A stretch of DNA of 64,000 bases. It comes from Kineosporiaceae bacterium SCSIO 59966 (lineage in GTDB: Bacteria > Actinomycetota > Actinomycetes > Actinomycetales > SCSIO-59966). The DNA is taken from positions 372,001 to 436,000 of the forward strand of contig CP052876.1 of assembly GCA_020881835.1 (NCBI GenBank), in the 5' to 3' direction. The position numbers and the translations under genes were made by a program. Under the pieces are notes generated by a model. The model was given only the letters and a program-made list of their open reading frames with translations. It did no database searches and was not told where the DNA came from. Positions 46,518-54,439 of this stretch are shown here, piece by piece (the first letter of the stretch is position 1; every line of letters starts with the position of its first letter).

Positions 46518-46529
46518 CCAGCATTCTGC
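46518..46529. repeat. Isolated half of the palindromic repeat, locus G
   Basis: CCAGCATTCTGC in the korA-rsiG gap matches the closing arm of the palindromic unit, but neither the opening arm nor 23-bp units are nearby. It may be a relic; 12 bp could also be chance. Confidence 0.4.
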
Positions 46530-46675
46530 CTGCTCCACGTCGATGGTAGGTGTTGGACCGGTCACTCGCTCACGGCGTCAGGGTGCCGTCGGCACGGTCG
46601 ACGAGGTGCGGGGGGACGTCCGGGGCCGATCGCCCACCAGTGATGGTCCTCGTGGGTGATCCCGGAGGGACTCTG

Positions 46676-46700
46676 CTCAGAAATCCGGGACAGCGGCCGA
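46676..46700 (+). promoter_or_regulatory. FliA/WhiG-type promoter upstream of rsiG
   Basis: CTCA (46676-46679), 16 bp, then GCCGA (46696-46700). The same layout occurs before flgN and flagellin. It implies that the sigma drives its own anti-sigma gene, with about 40 bp from the presumed +1 to the GTG at 46749. I recall CTCA-N15-17-GCCGAA as the flagellar promoter of Actinoplanes. Confidence 0.6.
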
Positions 46701-46748
46701 CCATGACGGTGTGATCGTCCCACCGACCGCGAGCGAGGTGCGCTGACA

Positions 46749-47342
46749 GTGCCACCTGATCGGCCGTCTCCGGCCAGCTCCCCGCAGGGCGGGCTCCGTG
46801 CGCCGTTCGAGGACGGGGACCCGCGGCACGGCGAGCGCCTCCTCGACGTCGCCCTCGTCCTGGGGTTCGACGACATGGACGAGGAGGAGATCCGGGCCCG
46901 TCGGGACGAGACCCAGACTCGCGAGGACCGGGTGTCGTACGTGCGCCGCCTGCTCCAGGGCCGGCTGGACGTGCTGATCATGGACCGCCAGCGACGGCAG
47001 CGGGCCGAGGACGGCGTGTACGGCTCCGGTGCTCGGACGATGCAGGAGCTCGTCGCCTCGTTGGCTCCCGCCCTGGCCGAGACCTCGGCGCGGGTCGCGG
47101 AGCGCTCCGTCGGCTCCGTCGAGGCGGTCACGGACTCCGTGGAGGAGTGCGAGGCGGCCGCTCTCGACCCGCGGACCAGCGTGCCGGCATCGCTGTCCGA
47201 CGAGGGCCTCCAGGCGGCCATCGAGCGGATCACGCAGCTGGAGCGCGGCATCTCTCGCCTGCGGCACAGCCTTCACGAGGTCATCGACGCGGCCAACGCC
47301 GAGCTGGACCGCCGGATGGACGAGGTGCGCCTGAACAGGTAG
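46749..47342 (+). CDS. rsiG: RsiG-like c-di-GMP-dependent anti-sigma factor
   Basis: 197 aa, helical, no membrane segment. RsiG of Streptomyces binds the sporulation/flagellar sigma WhiG only with two c-di-GMP molecules, through an E-x3-S-x2-R-x3-Q-x3-D motif on each of two long helices. Here residues 59-74 give a perfect copy (EDRVSYVRRLLQGRLD) and residues 165-180 a second with His in place of Gln (ERGISRLRHSLHEVID). The spacing between motifs (about 90 residues of acidic helix) separates the two helices. It lies at the edge of the flagellar cluster, has a CTCA/GCCGA promoter, and is divergent from korA. The GTG at 46749 is the first start after the promoter; a later start is possible as the first ~20 residues are unconserved. 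The role is inferred from the motifs. Confidence 0.82.
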   Translation: MPPDRPSPASSPQGGLRAPFEDGDPRHGERLLDVALVLGFDDMDEEEIRARRDETQTREDRVSYVRRLLQGRLDVLIMDRQRRQRAEDGVYGSGARTMQELVASLAPALAETSARVAERSVGSVEAVTDSVEECEAAALDPRTSVPASLSDEGLQAAIERITQLERGISRLRHSLHEVIDAANAELDRRMDEVRLNR

Positions 47343-47374
47343 TTCGACGGCGTGCTCGAGGAGCGGCTCGGTCC

Positions 47375-47680
47375 TCAGTCGTCGGGGAGTCCCGCCGGCT
47401 GGTCGTCTCGTCGCTGGCCCCCCGGGGGCCGCTCCGGCGCATCCTCCTCCTGCCGCGCAGCCAGGGCGTTCCGCAGCGCGTAGTGGTGCATCACCCGGTA
47501 CACCACCTCACACCCTGCCCAGCTGATGAGCAGTGCCGCGAGGATGCGAACGGCGAACGACTCCAGCGGCTCGTGCTGTGAGAGCAGGGCCGGGAGCTGG
47601 GGGACGGCGATCAGCAGGGTGCCGAGCAGGACGATCCCCACCGGAGGCCCCGGGGTGGCAGGCGGTGGTGTCGGTTCCAT
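47375..47680 (-). CDS. Small membrane protein in the flagellar operon, unknown
   Basis: 101 aa. A Pro-rich start (MEPTPPPATPGPP) precedes two helices at ~13-33 and ~42-60 (AVRILAALLISWAGCEVVY), then a hydrophilic tail rich in Gln, Asp and Arg. No family recognised. It is directly after the PilZ gene (the PilZ stop touches the ATG), the last gene of the operon, and faces rsiG tail to tail with 32 bp between. A structural or chaperone role near the flagellar base is possible but not supported. Confidence 0.72.
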   Translation of the reverse strand: MEPTPPPATPGPPVGIVLLGTLLIAVPQLPALLSQHEPLESFAVRILAALLISWAGCEVVYRVMHHYALRNALAARQEEDAPERPPGGQRRDDQPAGLPDD

Positions 47681-48319
47681 CTACAGCCCTCTCCGGATTG
47701 CTTGGCGCTGCCGGGTGAAGACGTACCGGCGAATGACGTCGGCGACACGTGGTGAGTGGTTGAAGCGGCCGGTCACCACCCACGTCCCGCTGTCGGTCTG
47801 CTCGCACCGCAGCACCACGAACGGCACGGACAGGTCGACGCCGTCCAGCGTCAGGTGCACAACGGTCGCCCGGCCCGTCGGCGGCTCGCTGACGAGCACG
47901 GCGCGCAGCCCCGTCTCGCTGATGTCGACGGTGTGCCCCGGGACCTCCGCAGCGCCCGCCGTGAACGTCATCGGCAGCCGGACCTTCTCGCGCACCGCCG
48001 CCCGGCGCTGCTGCAGCTGCCCTGGGCCCAGGGGACGAAGGACCCAGTCGTGCCGGTCATGGTCCTGCAGCTGTGCGGCGAGCGACCCTCGGCCCGCGGG
48101 GCTCTCCCAGAAGAGCATCACGCGCCCGTCCTCGGGAGGCAGCGCCGTGACCGCGGACCCGCCGATCAGCCGCACGGGTGCGGACACGACGAGGTCGTGC
48201 CTGGTCAAGGCCCGCGCCAGACTCTGCGCGAGCGCCGGGTCGGCGCCGAGCCGCACCTGCAGCGGTGTGCCCTCCCTGGGCCATGCTCGGGCCTCGAGCC
48301 GGCCGTCGTCCGCGGTCAC
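47681..48319 (-). CDS. PilZ-domain c-di-GMP receptor (YcgR-like)
   Basis: 212 aa. The N-terminal ~90 residues resemble the YcgR flagellar brake domain (beta-rich, LQVRLGADPALAQSL). The PilZ domain follows with the c-di-GMP motif RxxxR in QQRRAAVREKVRL and the DxSxxG-type HTVDISETGLRAVL. Such proteins slow or bias the flagellar motor when c-di-GMP is bound. Start GTG at 48319, overlapping the flhF-like stop by 4 bp; the longer open frame upstream belongs to that gene's DNA. Together with rsiG this makes two likely c-di-GMP inputs in the cluster. Confidence 0.87.
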   Translation of the reverse strand: MTADDGRLEARAWPREGTPLQVRLGADPALAQSLARALTRHDLVVSAPVRLIGGSAVTALPPEDGRVMLFWESPAGRGSLAAQLQDHDRHDWVLRPLGPGQLQQRRAAVREKVRLPMTFTAGAAEVPGHTVDISETGLRAVLVSEPPTGRATVVHLTLDGVDLSVPFVVLRCEQTDSGTWVVTGRFNHSPRVADVIRRYVFTRQRQAIRRGL

Positions 48320-49497
48320 CGGGCCCCCTGGTCGGCGAGCCGTGCGGCCAGCACGCCCGCCCACGCACTGCGGGTCGCGGGCCGACCGTCGAGGCGAGCG
48401 ACGGGGACGCCGACCGCGAGTACCGATGCCGGGTCCGCTGTCGAGTCGAGGTCGTCGACGGCGAGGGCGTCGACACGGCCCAGCCGCTCGACCCAGGCCC
48501 TGACGTCCTCCGGCTTGCGGGACGCTTCGACCACCGCCCACGTCGTGCACGGTTGGAGTGCACTGAGGGTCTCCGCTGCCCACTGCACGCCGCGAAGGCT
48601 GAGCGGCGCGTCCACCACGACGATCGTCGGGTGGGTTCGCCGGCTCCACTGGGCCCGTCGTTGCGCTGCACTCTCCGGGCCGCTGGCCCGCAGTCTGGCG
48701 GGAAGCCGCTCGGTCGGCCCCCCGCGACTCACCAGCGTGATCGCGTCGGCCGGTAGCCGGGTCTCGGCCGCCACGTCACGTGCGAGGCGCATCGCGGCGG
48801 TCGTCTCGCCCACCAGGGCGAGGACGTCCCCGTCGCCGAGCCGGGCAGCGGGCGGCTCGGGGAGCCGCATGACCGCTGTGACCATCGAGGTGAGTGCCTG
48901 TCCGTCCGGTACGGGGCCGCCGGGTGCCGGCAGGCCCGAGCGGTCCTCGACCCCCGAGAGCCTGGTGAGCTTGGTCAGCACCTCTCGGAACGAGGCCGAC
49001 TCGGTCGACACGGCGGGCCTCGCGGTGGCAGGTGGTGTGGCTGCTCGTGATGCGGCTGCTCGTGGTGCGGCTGCCGGTGCTGCGGCCGGCTCCTCGGGTG
49101 AGGCGGTCTGTGCTTCGTCACTGGCACTGGCACTGGCACTGGCACTGGCCCTGTCACTGTCACTGTCACGTCGCAGCGCAGCGAAGCGCTCCGCCGTGCT
49201 GACCCGGTCGGCCATCTCGGTCAGCTCGGTGGTGTCGGTGAGCCCGGTGGTGTCGGTGAGCCCGGTCGTGTCGGGCAGCCCGGTCGGGTCGGGCAGCTCG
49301 GTCGTGTCGGTCAGCTCCGTCGGGTCGGTCACGTCCTCGACCTCGACGAGGACCTCGAACCGCTCTCGGCTGAAGAAGCCGGCGATCCCCCCGGTGCGCA
49401 CCCGGTCAGCCTGGACGATGCGGGCCTCGGGACCGCACTCTCGGCGCACCCGAGCCAGCAGCTCGTCGAGGTCAGGTCCCTCAAGCTGTAACTGCAT
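48316..49497 (-). CDS. FlhF-like protein with degenerate GTPase domain
   Basis: 393 aa. The N-terminus MQLQLEGPDLDELLARV and ECGPEARIVQADRVRTGGI matches the start of FlhF, the SRP-type GTPase that places flagella. The G domain follows from ~215, but the P-loop is VGETTAAMRLARD and not GPTGVGKTTT, so the nucleotide-binding lysine is missing, and VVVDAPLS replaces the usual DTAG. The likely TKLD counterpart is VDDLDSTAD. The linker ~55-170 holds repeats: TDTTGLTD-type (18-bp units, DNA ~49205-49335) and Ser-Ala (DNA ~49122-49150). I read it as a pseudo-GTPase that kept the flagellar partner function. ATG at 49497 overlaps flhA by 17 bp. Confidence 0.75.
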   Translation of the reverse strand: MQLQLEGPDLDELLARVRRECGPEARIVQADRVRTGGIAGFFSRERFEVLVEVEDVTDPTELTDTTELPDPTGLPDTTGLTDTTGLTDTTELTEMADRVSTAERFAALRRDSDSDRASASASASASDEAQTASPEEPAAAPAAAPRAAASRAATPPATARPAVSTESASFREVLTKLTRLSGVEDRSGLPAPGGPVPDGQALTSMVTAVMRLPEPPAARLGDGDVLALVGETTAAMRLARDVAAETRLPADAITLVSRGGPTERLPARLRASGPESAAQRRAQWSRRTHPTIVVVDAPLSLRGVQWAAETLSALQPCTTWAVVEASRKPEDVRAWVERLGRVDALAVDDLDSTADPASVLAVGVPVARLDGRPATRSAWAGVLAARLADQGAR

Positions 49498-51529
49498 CCC
49501 GGGCAAGGTCGATCACACCTCTCGTCTCGATCTGGAGCCTGCTGGAGAGCTCGGAGTAGGCGATCACCGGCATGCGGGGGACGGTGACCCGGACCAGTCG
49601 CCGCACTGCCGCCCGCACCTGCGGCGCACAGACGAGCACCACCTGCTCACCGGCCTGCTCAGCGGTCTGGGACACCTGGGCGAGGTCGATCATCAGCTGC
49701 TCGGCGTCCTGCGGCCCCAGCGCCAGGAAGCTGCCGCCCTCGCCGGTGCGCAGCGACTCCAGCAGTCGCTGCTCGGTCAGCGGCTCGAAGGTCACGACCC
49801 GCAGCCGGCCGTCCTCGGCGAGGGCCGAGGAGATCGCCGGGCCGATCGCCGTCCGCGCGGCCTCGACCAGGGCTTCTGGGTCCTTGGAGGTGCGGGCACG
49901 CTCGGACAGCGCCTCGAAGAGCCGGGGCAGGTCCCGGATCGAGATCTGCTCGTCCAGCAGTGCCTGCAGCACGTGCTGCACCTCGCCCAGCGAGAGCTGG
50001 GAGGGGGTGAGCTCCTCGACCACCGTCGGGTGGCTCCTCTTCACCATGTCGACCAGTGACCTGACGTCCTCGCGGCTGAGAAGGCGACCGGCATGCTCGC
50101 GGACCACCTCGGCCAGGTGGGTGATGAGCAGGGACGCCCGGTCGACGACGGTGGCGCCGGCGATCTCGGCCTGCTGCGCGAACTCGGCCGGTACCCAGCG
50201 CGCCGGCAGCCCGAAGACGGGCTCGGTCGTGGGGGCCCCCGGCAGCGATCCCAGGTCGTCCCCGATCGCCAGCACGTGCCCCGCCGGGGCCTCGCCTCTC
50301 GCGACGTCCACTCCGTGGACCCGGATGGCGTAGGTGTGCGGGGGCAGGTCCAGGTTGTCACGGGTACGGACCAGGGGGATGACGATCCCGAGCTCGAGGG
50401 CGATCTTGCGGCGCAGCGCCCGCATCCTGTCCATCAGGTCCCCACCGCTGGCCACGTCGACCAGGTCGACGAGGTCGTACGCCACCTCGAGCTGCAGCGG
50501 TTCGACGCGCATCTCGGCGGCCAGCGCCTCCGGGGAGTCCGCCGCCGGGGCCGCTGGTTCGGCGTGCCCGTCGTCCGTCGCGACGGCAGGGGCGTCGGGG
50601 TCCGGGATGCGCAGCGTCGCCAGCAGCACGGCGCCGCCCACGACGAGGAACGGCATCATGGGCAGGCCAGGCACGAGGGCGAGCAGGCACACCGCGGCCC
50701 CGCCGAGGCGCAGCGCCTTGCGCTGGCGGGAGAACTGCCCGACCAGGTCGCTGGCCATGTCCCCGTCCGAGGTGGAGCGGGTGACGATGATCCCGGTGGC
50801 GACCGAGATCAGCAGCGCAGGAATCAGCCCGACGAGGCCGTCGCCGACGGTCAGCAGGCTGTAGGTGTTGACCGCCTCGCCCATCGGCATCCCACGCTGG
50901 ACGACGCCGGTGAAGAAGCCGCCGACGAGGTTGATGACGGTGATGAGGATGCCGGCGATGGCGTCACCCTTGACGAACTTCGACGCGCCGTCCATCGCCC
51001 CGTAGAAGTCAGCCTCCGCGGTGACCTCGGCGCGCCGGGTGCGGGCGGTGTCCTCGTCGATCAGACCGGAGTTCAGGTCGGCGTCGATCGCCATCTGCTT
51101 GCCGGGCATCGCGTCGAGGGTGAACCGCGCGGACACCTCGGCCACCCGGCCCGCGCCGTTGGTCACGACGATGAACTGGACGAGGACCAGAATGGCGAAG
51201 ACCACCATGCCGACGACGAGCGACCCACCGATCACGACGTGCCCGAACGCGTCGATGACCTTCCCGGCGTAGCCGTCCAGCAGCACGAGGCGTGTGGAGC
51301 TGACGTTGAGCGCGAGCCGGAAGATCGTGGCGATCAGCAGCAGGGAGGGGAAGATCGCGAAGTCCAGCGGCCGCTTCACCGACATGCTCATGAGCAGGAT
51401 CAGCACACCGGCGGTGATGTTGACCACCAGCAGCATGTCGAGCACCGCCGCGGGCAGCGGGACGACGAGCATGACGACGATCAGGACGACGGCGGCGGGG
51501 ATGGCGGTCTTCATCACGGTGCGGCCCAC
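49481..51529 (-). CDS. flhA: Flagellar export apparatus protein FlhA
   Basis: 682 aa. Eight helices in the first ~320 residues hold the proton-driven export gate; the FHIPEP-family signature is in ARFTLDAMPGKQMAIDADL, and the cytosolic domain (from ~350) docks chaperone-substrate complexes such as FliS and FliT with their cargo. Length is normal. Start at ATG/GTG 51529; the first residues MGRTVMKTAIPAAVVLIVVM fit a membrane start, with a second ATG six residues in as an alternative. FlhB and other export genes are not visible in this window and may lie beyond the right edge. Confidence 0.96.
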   Translation of the reverse strand: MGRTVMKTAIPAAVVLIVVMLVVPLPAAVLDMLLVVNITAGVLILLMSMSVKRPLDFAIFPSLLLIATIFRLALNVSSTRLVLLDGYAGKVIDAFGHVVIGGSLVVGMVVFAILVLVQFIVVTNGAGRVAEVSARFTLDAMPGKQMAIDADLNSGLIDEDTARTRRAEVTAEADFYGAMDGASKFVKGDAIAGILITVINLVGGFFTGVVQRGMPMGEAVNTYSLLTVGDGLVGLIPALLISVATGIIVTRSTSDGDMASDLVGQFSRQRKALRLGGAAVCLLALVPGLPMMPFLVVGGAVLLATLRIPDPDAPAVATDDGHAEPAAPAADSPEALAAEMRVEPLQLEVAYDLVDLVDVASGGDLMDRMRALRRKIALELGIVIPLVRTRDNLDLPPHTYAIRVHGVDVARGEAPAGHVLAIGDDLGSLPGAPTTEPVFGLPARWVPAEFAQQAEIAGATVVDRASLLITHLAEVVREHAGRLLSREDVRSLVDMVKRSHPTVVEELTPSQLSLGEVQHVLQALLDEQISIRDLPRLFEALSERARTSKDPEALVEAARTAIGPAISSALAEDGRLRVVTFEPLTEQRLLESLRTGEGGSFLALGPQDAEQLMIDLAQVSQTAEQAGEQVVLVCAPQVRAAVRRLVRVTVPRMPVIAYSELSSRLQIETRGVIDLARDAVTA

Positions 51530-51655
51530 ACCTGTGGTGTCGGATCGGGACTGCCCGGTCTTGAGCCGGGTCTTGAGCCGGTCGGCGGGTCTCGGGCAGG
51601 TTGGGCGGTTCCCGAAGCCGTGATCCGTCCGGTTGCCACCGGAGCGCGTCGCAGG

Positions 51656-52090
51656 TCAGGACAAGGGCAGTCGTTCGCGCAGCTGGTACGGGGAGCCGGT
51701 GAGGAGCACCTGGGCCGCGGTCCGGGTCCGAGCGTTGACGACGATGGGCGCGAACAGGTTCGCGGTGGAGTCCTCAGCCCGTTCGCCGAGGGTCACCACC
51801 GACAGCAGCAGCGCGTCCTCGGCGTCCTCCAGCCCGAGGGAGGTGGCGGTGCCGTCGTCGAGTGAGGGCGCGTACTCGGGGAAGTACACGGTGGGCGGGA
51901 CGACGACGAACTGGGCGTTCTCGTCGTCCAGGCTCCTCAGCACGAAGCACGGCACGTCGTCGGAGACGGAGACCAGCGCGAACCTGTGGGCTCCGGGGAA
52001 CCCGACGATCCCGGCAGGGATGGTGATCTCCGGGAGCTCGCCGGGCAGATCGGTCAGCACGGCAGCGACTGTATCCACGCCTGAGCGCAT
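51656..52090 (-). CDS. fliW: Flagellar assembly factor FliW
   Basis: 144 aa. FliW binds flagellin and CsrA; when flagellin leaves the cell it captures CsrA and relieves translation control of flagellin. Signatures: IVGFPGAHRFALV, FVVVPPTVYFPEY and TANLFAPIVVNARTRTAAQ. The last motif is the family hallmark. csrA normally follows fliW, but the next gene is flhA after 126 bp without a small gene. ATG at 52090, 8 bp after flgL; the first ~10 residues may be extra, as a GTG at 52060 is possible. Confidence 0.93.
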   Translation of the reverse strand: MRSGVDTVAAVLTDLPGELPEITIPAGIVGFPGAHRFALVSVSDDVPCFVLRSLDDENAQFVVVPPTVYFPEYAPSLDDGTATSLGLEDAEDALLLSVVTLGERAEDSTANLFAPIVVNARTRTAAQVLLTGSPYQLRERLPLS

Positions 52091-52098
52091 TCCACGCC

Positions 52099-53028
52099 TC
52101 AGCGCAGGAAGTCCACGAGCGACGGCTGGATGACCCGTGCCGTCGCACCGAGCGCGGCCTGGTAGGCGACCTCCTGGAGCTGCAGGTCGACGATCGTCCT
52201 GGCCAGGTCGACGCTCTCGGTCTCGGCGAGCCGGCTGGTCCCGGTGAGGACCTTGTCGTCCGCGTTGTCCCGCAGCGTCTCCACCCGGTTGAACCGCGCG
52301 CCGACCTGACCGAGGGTCGACAGCATCCGGTCGATCGCCGTGTCGAGGTCGCCGAGATCGGTGGTCAGGTCCTCCATGTTGACCTTCGGGTCGACGGCGC
52401 CGTCCGCGTCGGCGTCGGTGCGCAGGTGCTGGCTGATGCGGTCCAGGACGGCGAACAGCTGGGACGGGTCGCCGTCGTCACCGAAGACCGCTGGTCCGGT
52501 GAAGGACACCTCGACCGCGGTCCCGGAGGCAACGGTGCGCTTGAGGACGCCGTTGTCCCCGACGTACGTGCCGGTGGCGGGGTCGTACGCTGCCACGCCC
52601 GAGGTGGTGCCCCCGAACAGGGGCACGTTGAGGTACCTCGTGTTGGCGACCTCGAGCAGTCCCTGCCGCAGGTTGTCGATCTCGATGGCCATCGCCTCGC
52701 GTGCCGCCGGAGGGATCGCGTCCGTCATCCCGGCGACGGTCACCTCCCGGGCGCGGTTCACCAGGTCGAGGCTGCGGGTCAGCACGGTGTCCGCCGTGGC
52801 CAGCCACCCCAGGCCGTCCTCGGCGTTGCGAGCGTACTGCTCGGTGCGGGCGTTGTCGCCGCGCAGCTGCATGGCCTGCACCGTGCGGGTAGGGGAGTCC
52901 GACGGCCGGTTCAGCGAGCGCCCGGAGGAGAGCTGCTCCTGGAGCTGCTGCATGCGGTCGAGGTTGCCCTGCAGCCCCTGCAACGACGTCTGGGCGACGG
53001 TGCGCTGGGTGATGCGGAACGCGGTCAC
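52099..53028 (-). CDS. flgL: Flagellar hook-filament junction protein 3
   Basis: 309 aa. FlgL connects FlgK to the flagellin filament. N-terminal helices resemble flagellin (MTAFRITQRTVAQTSLQGLQ, LSSGRSLNRPSDSP), and the C-terminal helices (ESVDLARTIVDLQLQEVAYQ) complete the coiled-coil core. The order flgK-flgL is typical. A GTG start is encoded at 53028; the gene starts 30 bp after flgK. Confidence 0.94.
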   Translation of the reverse strand: MTAFRITQRTVAQTSLQGLQGNLDRMQQLQEQLSSGRSLNRPSDSPTRTVQAMQLRGDNARTEQYARNAEDGLGWLATADTVLTRSLDLVNRAREVTVAGMTDAIPPAAREAMAIEIDNLRQGLLEVANTRYLNVPLFGGTTSGVAAYDPATGTYVGDNGVLKRTVASGTAVEVSFTGPAVFGDDGDPSQLFAVLDRISQHLRTDADADGAVDPKVNMEDLTTDLGDLDTAIDRMLSTLGQVGARFNRVETLRDNADDKVLTGTSRLAETESVDLARTIVDLQLQEVAYQAALGATARVIQPSLVDFLR

Positions 53029-53058
53029 GGGAGTCTCCTGCCAGGCGGCCGGGCCGGC

Positions 53059-54438
53059 TCAGCGGCCCACCAGGCCGGTGCGGTTGATGAGCGTGTCGAG
53101 CATCTGGTCGACCGACGTGACGAATCGCGCCGCCGCCTCGTACGCCCGCTGGAACGTGATCATGTTCGTCATCTCCTCGTCGAGGTTGACACCGGAGACG
53201 GCCTCCCGGGCGGCGTCGACCTGGGCCGTCATCTGCGCCTGGATGTCGACGCGCCGGAGGCTGGTCTGCACCTCCACGCCGAGGTCGACGATGTACGCCC
53301 GGTACAGCGTGTCCGAGCTGCCGGTCGCACCCGCCAGCTCGGCCAGTCTCATCGCGTTCCCGCCGTTCCGGCTGCCCGCGGGAGACCCGCTCTCCGCGGC
53401 GGCGAGCTGAGTCGGGTCCGACAGGCCCACCCGGATGCTGGTCGCGGTGAGCGGCCCCGACGCGGACACGAACAGCGGCTGCCCGGCGTTCCCGGCCTGG
53501 TCCACCCCGTCGACGTGGACGGTGTTCACCGTGTCCGCCAGGGCCGCGGCGATCTCGTCGAGACGCGCGGCATGGCGCGGCAGGATCTCGTTCACCGAGG
53601 ACAGCAGCCCGCCCACCTGGCCACCCATGATGCTGGCAGCGGCTCCGTCCGCGGCCCAGGTCAGCTGTGCGGGGTCGGTGCCGGAGAGCTCCAGCTCGAG
53701 GGTGTCGGGACCGCTGACCAGAGGGCGGCCGGCGACCAGCACGGTCACCATGCCGTCCTGGTCGACCTGGCGGGTCGCGCCGACGAGGTCGGCCAGCTGG
53801 CTGACCAGCCGGTCCCGCTGGTCGGCCAGGTCGTTGGGGGACAGGCCGCTGCGCGTCGCCACCGAGACTGCCTGGTTCAGCTCGGCCACCCGGGTGGCCG
53901 TCGCGTTCACCTCCTCGGTCAGGGCGTCGAGCTGCTGGACGGAGACGTCACGCAGCCCCGTCAGGCCCGCCGCGGCCCGGTTCAGGCCGGTTGCCAGGGT
54001 CTCCGCCCGCTCCAGGAGCTGGGTGCGGGCCGCCAGGTCGTCAGGGTTGTTCGCGACGTCGTCCCAGCCGTTGAAGAAGTCGGACATCTGCGCCTGCAGG
54101 CCGATGTCTCCCGGCTCGGCGAACGTGGTCTCCACCTCGCGCAGGACCCCGTTGACGGCGCGGAGGGCCGCGTCGCGGCCGTGCTCGACGAGCGCCCGGC
54201 CCTCGAGGAACTCGTCGCGGACGCGGTCCGTGCCGTCGACGGTGACGCCGTTGCCGGCACCCGACCAGCGGGAGTGGACGGCAGGACTCACCGGGCCGTG
54301 GTTGGCCGACAGGTCCACCCGCTGGCGGCTGTAGCCGTCGGTGTTGGCGTTGGCGATGTTGTGGCCGGTCACCTGCAGGCCGCGCTGCTGCGCGTACAGG
54401 GACGACAGCCCGATGTTCAGACCGGAGAAGTTCGACAC
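53059..54438 (-). CDS. flgK: Flagellar hook-associated protein 1
   Basis: 459 aa. FlgK is the first junction protein at the hook end. N-terminal rod-protein motif GHNIANANTDGYSRQRVD (residues ~27-44) and the C-terminal motif EEMTNMITFQRAYEAAARF; these form the D0/D1 coiled coil. The middle is rich in Ala and Gly. The start codon is one base after the flgN stop. Export is by the FlhA apparatus with FlgN as chaperone. Confidence 0.95.
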   Translation of the reverse strand: MSNFSGLNIGLSSLYAQQRGLQVTGHNIANANTDGYSRQRVDLSANHGPVSPAVHSRWSGAGNGVTVDGTDRVRDEFLEGRALVEHGRDAALRAVNGVLREVETTFAEPGDIGLQAQMSDFFNGWDDVANNPDDLAARTQLLERAETLATGLNRAAAGLTGLRDVSVQQLDALTEEVNATATRVAELNQAVSVATRSGLSPNDLADQRDRLVSQLADLVGATRQVDQDGMVTVLVAGRPLVSGPDTLELELSGTDPAQLTWAADGAAASIMGGQVGGLLSSVNEILPRHAARLDEIAAALADTVNTVHVDGVDQAGNAGQPLFVSASGPLTATSIRVGLSDPTQLAAAESGSPAGSRNGGNAMRLAELAGATGSSDTLYRAYIVDLGVEVQTSLRRVDIQAQMTAQVDAAREAVSGVNLDEEMTNMITFQRAYEAAARFVTSVDQMLDTLINRTGLVGR

Positions 54439-54439
54439 C

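Noticed and set aside
46496-46748. A small RNA or a tRNA gene in the korA-rsiG gap.
   Set aside because: No cloverleaf or clear hairpin with terminator was found; only promoter-like and half-repeat sequence.
51540-51586. A CTCA/GCCGA promoter on the minus strand between fliW and flhA.
   Set aside because: TCGGC is present but TGAG is not at 15-17 bp; the GTCTTGAGCC duplication is at the wrong distance.
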